Shown: in pieces, positions 58,564 to 64,000 of the stretch
How the letters are laid out: the number at the start of each line of letters is the position of its first letter
Position numbering within the stretch: position 1 is the first letter of the stretch
DNA from: Gerris lacustris
Taxonomy: Eukaryota > Arthropoda > Insecta > Hemiptera > Gerridae
Direction of reading: 5' to 3'
Assembly (NCBI GenBank): GCA_951217055.1
Contig: OX578279.1
Location: forward strand, 43,228,250-43,292,249
DNA length: 64,000 nt
Notes under the pieces: model-generated
Seen by the model: only the letters and a program-made list of their open reading frames with translations
What the model was told of the DNA's origin: nothing
Databases searched by the model: none
Position numbers and translations under genes: made by a program

Positions 58564-59197
58564 AATAATTTCAAGATAAAAAGAACTTTTTTTATACGAC
58601 GTTTTTAAATTTTCTGTTGAATCGTGTGTAATGTTGATAATATGATTGTTATTGTTATATAATATATAATGTTAGTGAAAAAAAAAATAGTTCCGAATTT
58701 ATTTACTTCACATAAATGACAACCATCCAGAGAGCTGATCTTAAACCTATAAAAGGATAAATCTTTGTACAACGGATCTCCCCAACACCAAATCTAAAGC
58801 ATGCCAGCGATATATTTGAAATAATATAAATAATATAATCGATATTTCCTGTTTTGCTGTCATTCAATGTTTATCTATCACAAATTTGAGACCCGTCAAA
58901 ATGAAGATTGCGTAAATATTGGATTTGGCAAAACAAATAAAATAACTTGCGCATTTTTTCCGAACTAACTTTCCGCACAGCAAAATTTGCTGAAAACTAA
59001 TTAAATTCTGCTAAAAGATGGCTAAAAGTATTAAAATAATGCATTGTCATCGTGTTCTGAGCTATGCTAAAAGTTTCAAATGTCTAGTAGTCTAGCTATT
59101 CGGGAAGTTAGTTAGAAATCGATTGCCAGATTTGTACCGGACAAACAAACAAACAAACAAACAAACAAGAATGCAAGCTAATAAAAACGTAGTAAAA
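58564..59197 (+). mobile_element. Family E repeat, copy 2 (left arm of inverted pair)
   Basis: Same start and end words as 17600-18205. Relative to that copy it has an extra ATAATATAAATAATATA near 58825 and a longer ACAA string (59145-59167). Confidence 0.8.
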
Positions 59198-59583
59198 ATA
59201 CGAACTATTTACATAGAATTATTTTAAATAAAATGTACCTAATATAAAATCAAAGACGAAGAGTAAAGAGCTAAGATAGACCATATTAATTAAGCATATG
59301 CTAAAAATGAGCAATTGTAGATTTTGTTTTGAAAATGAAGGTTTTTACATACCTATTAAAACTGATCAATTTTAATCTTTGAGTTTTATTCAGCTGAGTT
59401 GAGTAAGTTCCATAAAATCTCAGCCAACACAAATAATTTAGAAGAATAAATAGAATTTTATAACCTTTTTGGCACATGATAAAGGCTGATTTAGATCACA
59501 ATATGTAACGTTGAACAAAAAACGTACATACGTTTGTACGTAATTATACTAAAATAAATGAAAATTGTGATTTTTAAATACTA

Positions 59584-60189
59584 TTTTACTACGTTTTTAT
59601 TAGCTTGCATTCTTGTTTGTTTGTCCGGTACAAATCTGGCAATCGATTTCTAACTAACTTCCCGAATAGCTAGACATTTGAAACTTTTAGCATAGCTCAG
59701 AACACGATGACAATGCATTATTTTAATACTTTTAGCCATCTTTCAGCAGAATTTAATTAGTTTTCAGCAAATTTTGCTGTGCGGAAAGTTAGTTTGGAAA
59801 AAATTCGCAAGTTATTTTATTTGTTTTGCCATATCCAATATTTACGCAATCTTCATTTTGACGGGTCTCAAATGTGTGATAGATAAACATTGAATGACAG
59901 CAAAACAGGAAATATCGATTATATTATTTATCGATTATATTATTTATATTATTTCAAATATATCGGTGGCATGCTTTAGATTTGTTGTTGGGGATATCCG
60001 TTGTACAAAGATTTATCCTTTTATAGGTTTAAGATCAGCTCCCTGGATGGTTGTCATTTATGTGAAGTAAATAAATTCGGAACTATTTTTTTTTTTTCAC
60101 TAACATTATATATTATACAACAATAACAATTATACTATAAACATTACATACGATTCAACAGAAAAAGTTATTTTTATCTTGAAATTATT
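59584..60189 (-). mobile_element. Family E repeat, copy 3 (right arm of inverted pair)
   Basis: Reverse-complement copy, from TTTTACTACGTTTTTATTAG to TTTTTATCTTGAAATTATT. It carries a further local duplication of TCGATTATATTATTTAT near 59915-59945. Confidence 0.8.
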
Positions 60190-60634
60190 TATTATTATTA
60201 AAGAGCCAACGAAAAATACAGTGGTGTTTATAATCTGGTTAAAAATGAGCAAACCAAAAATAGAATCTATTCAAGATTAAATTCAAATTTAAAAATATAA
60301 AGTATTTAATATGTTACTAATATGAAAACTTACTTTAAAAAAAGAACATTTTAGAGTTGAAATTAGTTGGTTTTAATATTATTAATTTGAATTTTCTTTG
60401 CCAGCGTTTTTTCATATATTAAGAGGTCTGGCATATTACCCTGCCTGACAAATAATATATCGCATCACATTCGTACTGTAGAAGCTCACAGCAAATTTTA
60501 TGCAACACTGCTGACGCATAACTACATATTAATTTAAACATTTAGTTAGCGCTAAATTAATTGATGAGAGATGCAAAAATTATTTAAGAGAGGAATTAAA
60601 GAAACTATTTCTTTTACTAAATCTATACAGATAC

Positions 60635-60636
<2 letters not shown>

Positions 60637-60727
<91 letters not shown>
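60637..60727. repeat. (TA)n microsatellite
   Basis: About 45 uninterrupted TA units. Confidence 0.95.
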
Positions 60728-60733
<6 letters not shown>

Positions 60734-60741
60734 TGAATAAA

Positions 60742-60780
60742 TTCTCGATGGTGACGATTTTGTGACCGAAACCTGAGTTT
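60742..60780 (+). ncRNA. Degenerate hammerhead-like motif beside (TA)n
   Basis: TCGATGG, a weak GGT..ACC stem and CGAAACCT follow the TA array by ~20 bp. Flanking AAATTC and GAGTTT can pair as stem I with one G-U. The first core box departs from CUGANGA at several positions. A Penelope-type end is the best guess. Confidence 0.35.
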
Positions 60781-61685
60781 TGTTTGTTTCTGTATATATA
60801 TTATATAATATTTATTTATTTAATCTAGTTTTATTTTTGCTCACTTGACCTTCAAAACAAGAGGTCACTGTCTATATCAGATTTTTACCGTAAAACGCAC
60901 TGCTTACGGAAAGTCATTGCGGCCAATAAGGTGATTCAATTTTAGCAATGTGATAGGGGTTTTCAAATAATAATTTATTTTTTTGAAAATACATGTGATA
61001 TAGTTATAGTTGTGGAGGATTTGAATTTTTATTTATTTATAAGTCGGTTTTTCCTTTTAGGGATGATGGTTATTCCTAATCAAGTGACACCTAAACTCAA
61101 ATTTGAGTTTTGTTCAAATTTTGAAGCTTAATTAGAGAGAGTCACCGGTCTCGGCTGGGCTACCATCAGCCTGTGACCTTCGAGCTACCAGGTAATAGTT
61201 TAGTTCATAAACATTTTGTTAATATAGTACAGTGAGTATTTTAAATGTTTTGTGATTGTATCAATATAATGATAAGGGGGGGGGGGGGAATCTCGTCTAT
61301 AATGAAAATACAACAAAAGTATACAAGACAACATTTATTGCACTCTTTAAGGGCTTTTAAGCAGATAATGACTGATAACATATCTGGTTTTATTTTTACT
61401 CAAAGACTTATCAAGCTTGTATATAGTCGATCACATTTTGTTTTATCCTGAGACAGCGAATTGTAGAGGTAGGTACATAGAATTTAGAATTTTAACTCTA
61501 ATCGTCATTAATTTACTGAAAACGACGACCACTAATGTGGATGATGTGAGCTTACGTGGATGAAAAATTCTAGATTTTCCCGAAAATAACCGCGCCTTGA
61601 CAAATGAGAATAGTTCTGCTTGAAGCATCTAATGAGTTGTTGAGTATCCTTTAAGTTAGCTCAGTCATTTTGTAATCGAAGGATT
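60781..61685. other. No firm feature; G13 run
   Basis: G13 at 61276-61288. On the minus strand 61142-61200 reads CCTGGTAGCTCGAAGGTCAC, a tRNA A-box-like word, but with no B box or SINE body. Confidence 0.4.
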
Positions 61686-61689
61686 TCAC

Positions 61690-61730
61690 TTTGCTAACTG
61701 CAGCGTGAAGATGCTGCTAATAGTGAAACT
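61690..61730 (+). repeat. Possible Penelope-type end
   Basis: GTGAAGATGCTGCTAATAGT followed by GAAACTGAAACGTTGGAC keeps CTGAAGA-like and GAAACGTTGG words commonly seen at hammerhead-bearing ends, but stem II does not close well. Confidence 0.3.
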
Positions 61731-61859
61731 GAAACGTTGGACTTCACAGTCATAACTTTATTCTTAAGAATCTTTACAGGATAGTTTAGATTATTGTTGA
61801 TTTAACTGTAGAATTATTTTTAGAAATTTGTTTACTCTACGTCGCAACAATAAAAATGA

Positions 61860-62578
61860 ACAGGTCAAGTGTGTGCTAGTCAGCACACAGCGAGGGTCCG
61901 AAAGGCAACCCTGTATAATTTACGTAGTACCCTATTGAGGGTGTTTTTTAAAATGCTAAAAAGCTTAAATTGAACTATCCTATGGGTCTGATATTCTCAA
62001 AACACATAAAAAAACTTCTGATAAAGTATTTTTTGCCACTGAATCGGACTAAAACCATATAAATACATCGAAAAGACCATAATTATAAAAAAAACGTATT
62101 TTGTCAATAAAAATTAAAATAATATTTTTTTTCAAAATTTACAAAAAGTGGTATCTTTACTTTTGGTCGAAGAATGTTCAGGAATTTTTTCAGATTTTTT
62201 GCACTTCACATAAACGAGATAGAGGGGGGGGGGGGGACACATTTCACACCCACTTCAAACTTGCCTACGCTCGCCCTATCAAAGTTATAGCCAAAGTATT
62301 ATATATTTTTGTAATCAGCTCGACGTACCCTTTCATATGATACCTCTCACGGTGTCGAAAAAAAATAATAAAATTTTAACCCTTAACTTTTTTTGAATTT
62401 TTTTTTTTTAAGTCACTATATTTTTAAAATATGTGGGTAGGTACAAGACACATACATGCCAAATTTCAAAGTGATCGGACGAAAGGTGTAGCCGTGAGAG
62501 CAGGCGACAGGACGGACGGACAGACAAACGCAGGAAAATATAAGGGTCCTTGGTTTTGCCTACGGACCCTAAAAATGA
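61860..62578 (+). mobile_element. Family A element, copy 3
   Basis: Full-length copy with the same ends as 8356-9127 and 20440-21164. The G run is 13 nt (62224-62236). The left flank TAAAAATGA equals the element's right end TAAAAATGA, which may be a target-site preference or a TSD hidden in the terminus. Confidence 0.75.
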
Positions 62579-64000
62579 GTAAAAAAGCAACTAAATAATG
62601 TTATAAATCTTCAGGGCAGAAATGAGTATGATTAGATGTTGACTGTACATATTTCCTAACGCTAAAATGTTTTCCCTTACATGCCTTAGACAAAATAAAA
62701 GATAATAAAAAAATGCTGTAAAAATTTAAATTATTATTTACCAATTTAAAGATTCTTTCCACTAGCTATAAGTGCTTTGTAGATGTGACGTAGCTATCAC
62801 CATTTAGTACCGATAAGGTAATTGATACCCTTTGCATTCCTATACAAACCTACCAACTCTAGATATCTGGTGTTCTTAACATTACAATAACCAATGATAA
62901 TTTTGAAATGCGTGCCATTTTTTAACTTCTGTAATAATCCGAAAAGTACAAAAACCACTATCCAGTATTTATCGAGCATGGTAATATTGTAGGAATTTAA
63001 AGAGTAATGTTTTTGTAGAGAAAAATACTTTCAAATTAAATGCGATTCCAATATAAATAATGAAACAACAGTTATTACAAAGAATATTTTTTTATCATTA
63101 TATATACATAAATATGAGGGAATAAATTATTCTAAATATTCTTTAAAATCTTACAAAAAGAGAGCGAAACACTTTCCTTCATCCATAATACACATATACT
63201 CACACATTCAGATATGTATATTTTCTTATACAAGAGTAATAAAAAAATGAAATTTATTTAATTTTTAATATTTATGTAAATTAAACCAACGAACCCCGAA
63301 TGCTTATGTTAAAAATTATTTTACTAAATTCTAAAACATAACACAGTTAAAACTTAAAAAATGTATTAACTATTTTTAAACTGTATATATATATCAATAT
63401 AGCCGTTGAATACGATATATATATAATAAAATAGCCGTTGAATACGAATGCGAATATGATTAAGGCTTTGAAATCTCAAATAAGCACAGAATTTATGAGA
63501 ATATAAAAATATGTATAATCAGAATGTACTCGGCAACATAGTAATTGATGGGCAGAAACAATACTTCTAAAAATACAAATAGGTATAAAGCAAAAATGCG
63601 ATACAAGTAATGGAAATCTACCCAGATATATCGGGCAAATAAAATTAATAAAACTATAAAACCTTGAAATATATTAAATCATGTTTCAAGCAGTGCCTCA
63701 AAACCTTTGCCTAGAGTGTGTCAGTACGAGTTATATATTTATTTAGGACAAATTTATACACATATGCTTAATCGTCAAAGATGATAAGCAGTTTAATCAT
63801 ATTCAATACATTAAAAACAATATGAATAGGTCTTAATATAAATTGAGACATTAAAAGGTAATGCATTCGAAGAGCTAAAAAAAAGGAAATACAACTATGC
63901 TTAACAAAGAAACAAATGCAGTAATAGTTGTTAAAATAAAAATATCCTATTAGATGGGTTGTTTTTAAATGTATAAAACAAAAATATGTTTAAACTCATT
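62579..64000. other. No gene; one short direct repeat
   Basis: ATAGCCGTTGAATACGA occurs twice 32 bp apart (near 63400 and 63432), each next to short TA strings. The rest is AT-rich with no coding signal. Confidence 0.45.

Larger units (their letters stand above)
58564..60189. repeat. Large inverted repeat, ~600-bp arms
   Basis: Family E copies at 58564-59197 (plus) and 59584-60189 (minus) face each other across a 386-bp unique spacer. By eye they are more alike (shared ATAATATAAATAATATA segment, GGATWTGGCAAAAC) than either is to 17600-18205. This fits inverted duplication or a foldback element rather than two chance insertions. Confidence 0.85.

Noticed and set aside
61142..61200. tRNA-like word GGTAGCTCGAAGG on the minus strand
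   Set aside because: No B box, no cloverleaf, no SINE body follows.

Overview
This is 64 kb of AT-rich animal nuclear DNA. I found no intact host gene, tRNA, rRNA, CRISPR array or operon-like layout. Recognisable protein sequence is almost all from selfish elements: an RTE-type LINE, a Jockey-type LINE tail, an RNase H relic of another LINE, a Penelope-like GIY-YIG endonuclease, an IS630/mariner transposase tail and possibly a tyrosine-recombinase element. With the tRNA-derived SINE heads, MITE-like elements and (TA)n arrays, this fits an arthropod-like invertebrate. The species cannot be determined from the window.

Layout: 0-5 kb has SINE fragments and an ~790 bp TIR transposon with a perfect 8-bp target-site duplication. 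5.3-6.0 kb is a decayed mariner-like element. 8.3-13.7 kb holds several non-autonomous elements. 14.7-18.3 kb is a nested stack: an older repeat (family D) was split by a 5'-truncated RTE LINE flanked by a 256-bp perfect duplication, that LINE was split by a Jockey fragment with an 11-bp target-site duplication, and family D was split again by a family E repeat. 18.4-31.2 kb is a mosaic of families A-F and J, a TTAA mini-element at 27.1 kb and palindrome-bearing family C with a possible tyrosine-recombinase relic at 30.9 kb. 32.0 kb carries a near-canonical hammerhead ribozyme beside a (TA)n array. 33.9-42.8 kb has three more TIR elements and an RNase H relic. 45.3 kb is a 350-bp (TA)n tract and 46.4 kb a second RTE tail. 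53.4-55.7 kb contains an LTR-like block and a Penelope relic bounded by (TA)n on both sides. 58.6-60.2 kb is an inverted repeat with ~600-bp arms. 61.9 kb holds the third copy of family A.

The elements do not form a pathway; the window is layered transposition. Two themes go beyond a repeat catalogue. First, hammerhead-like Penelope ends recur, several beside (TA)n arrays. Second, many unrelated repeat families share a word order: an AAATTT..ATCGG-like core followed by GACA/GGAC/ACAA tetranucleotide strings. All family names A-K and M are local labels based on within-window comparison by eye, not database names.
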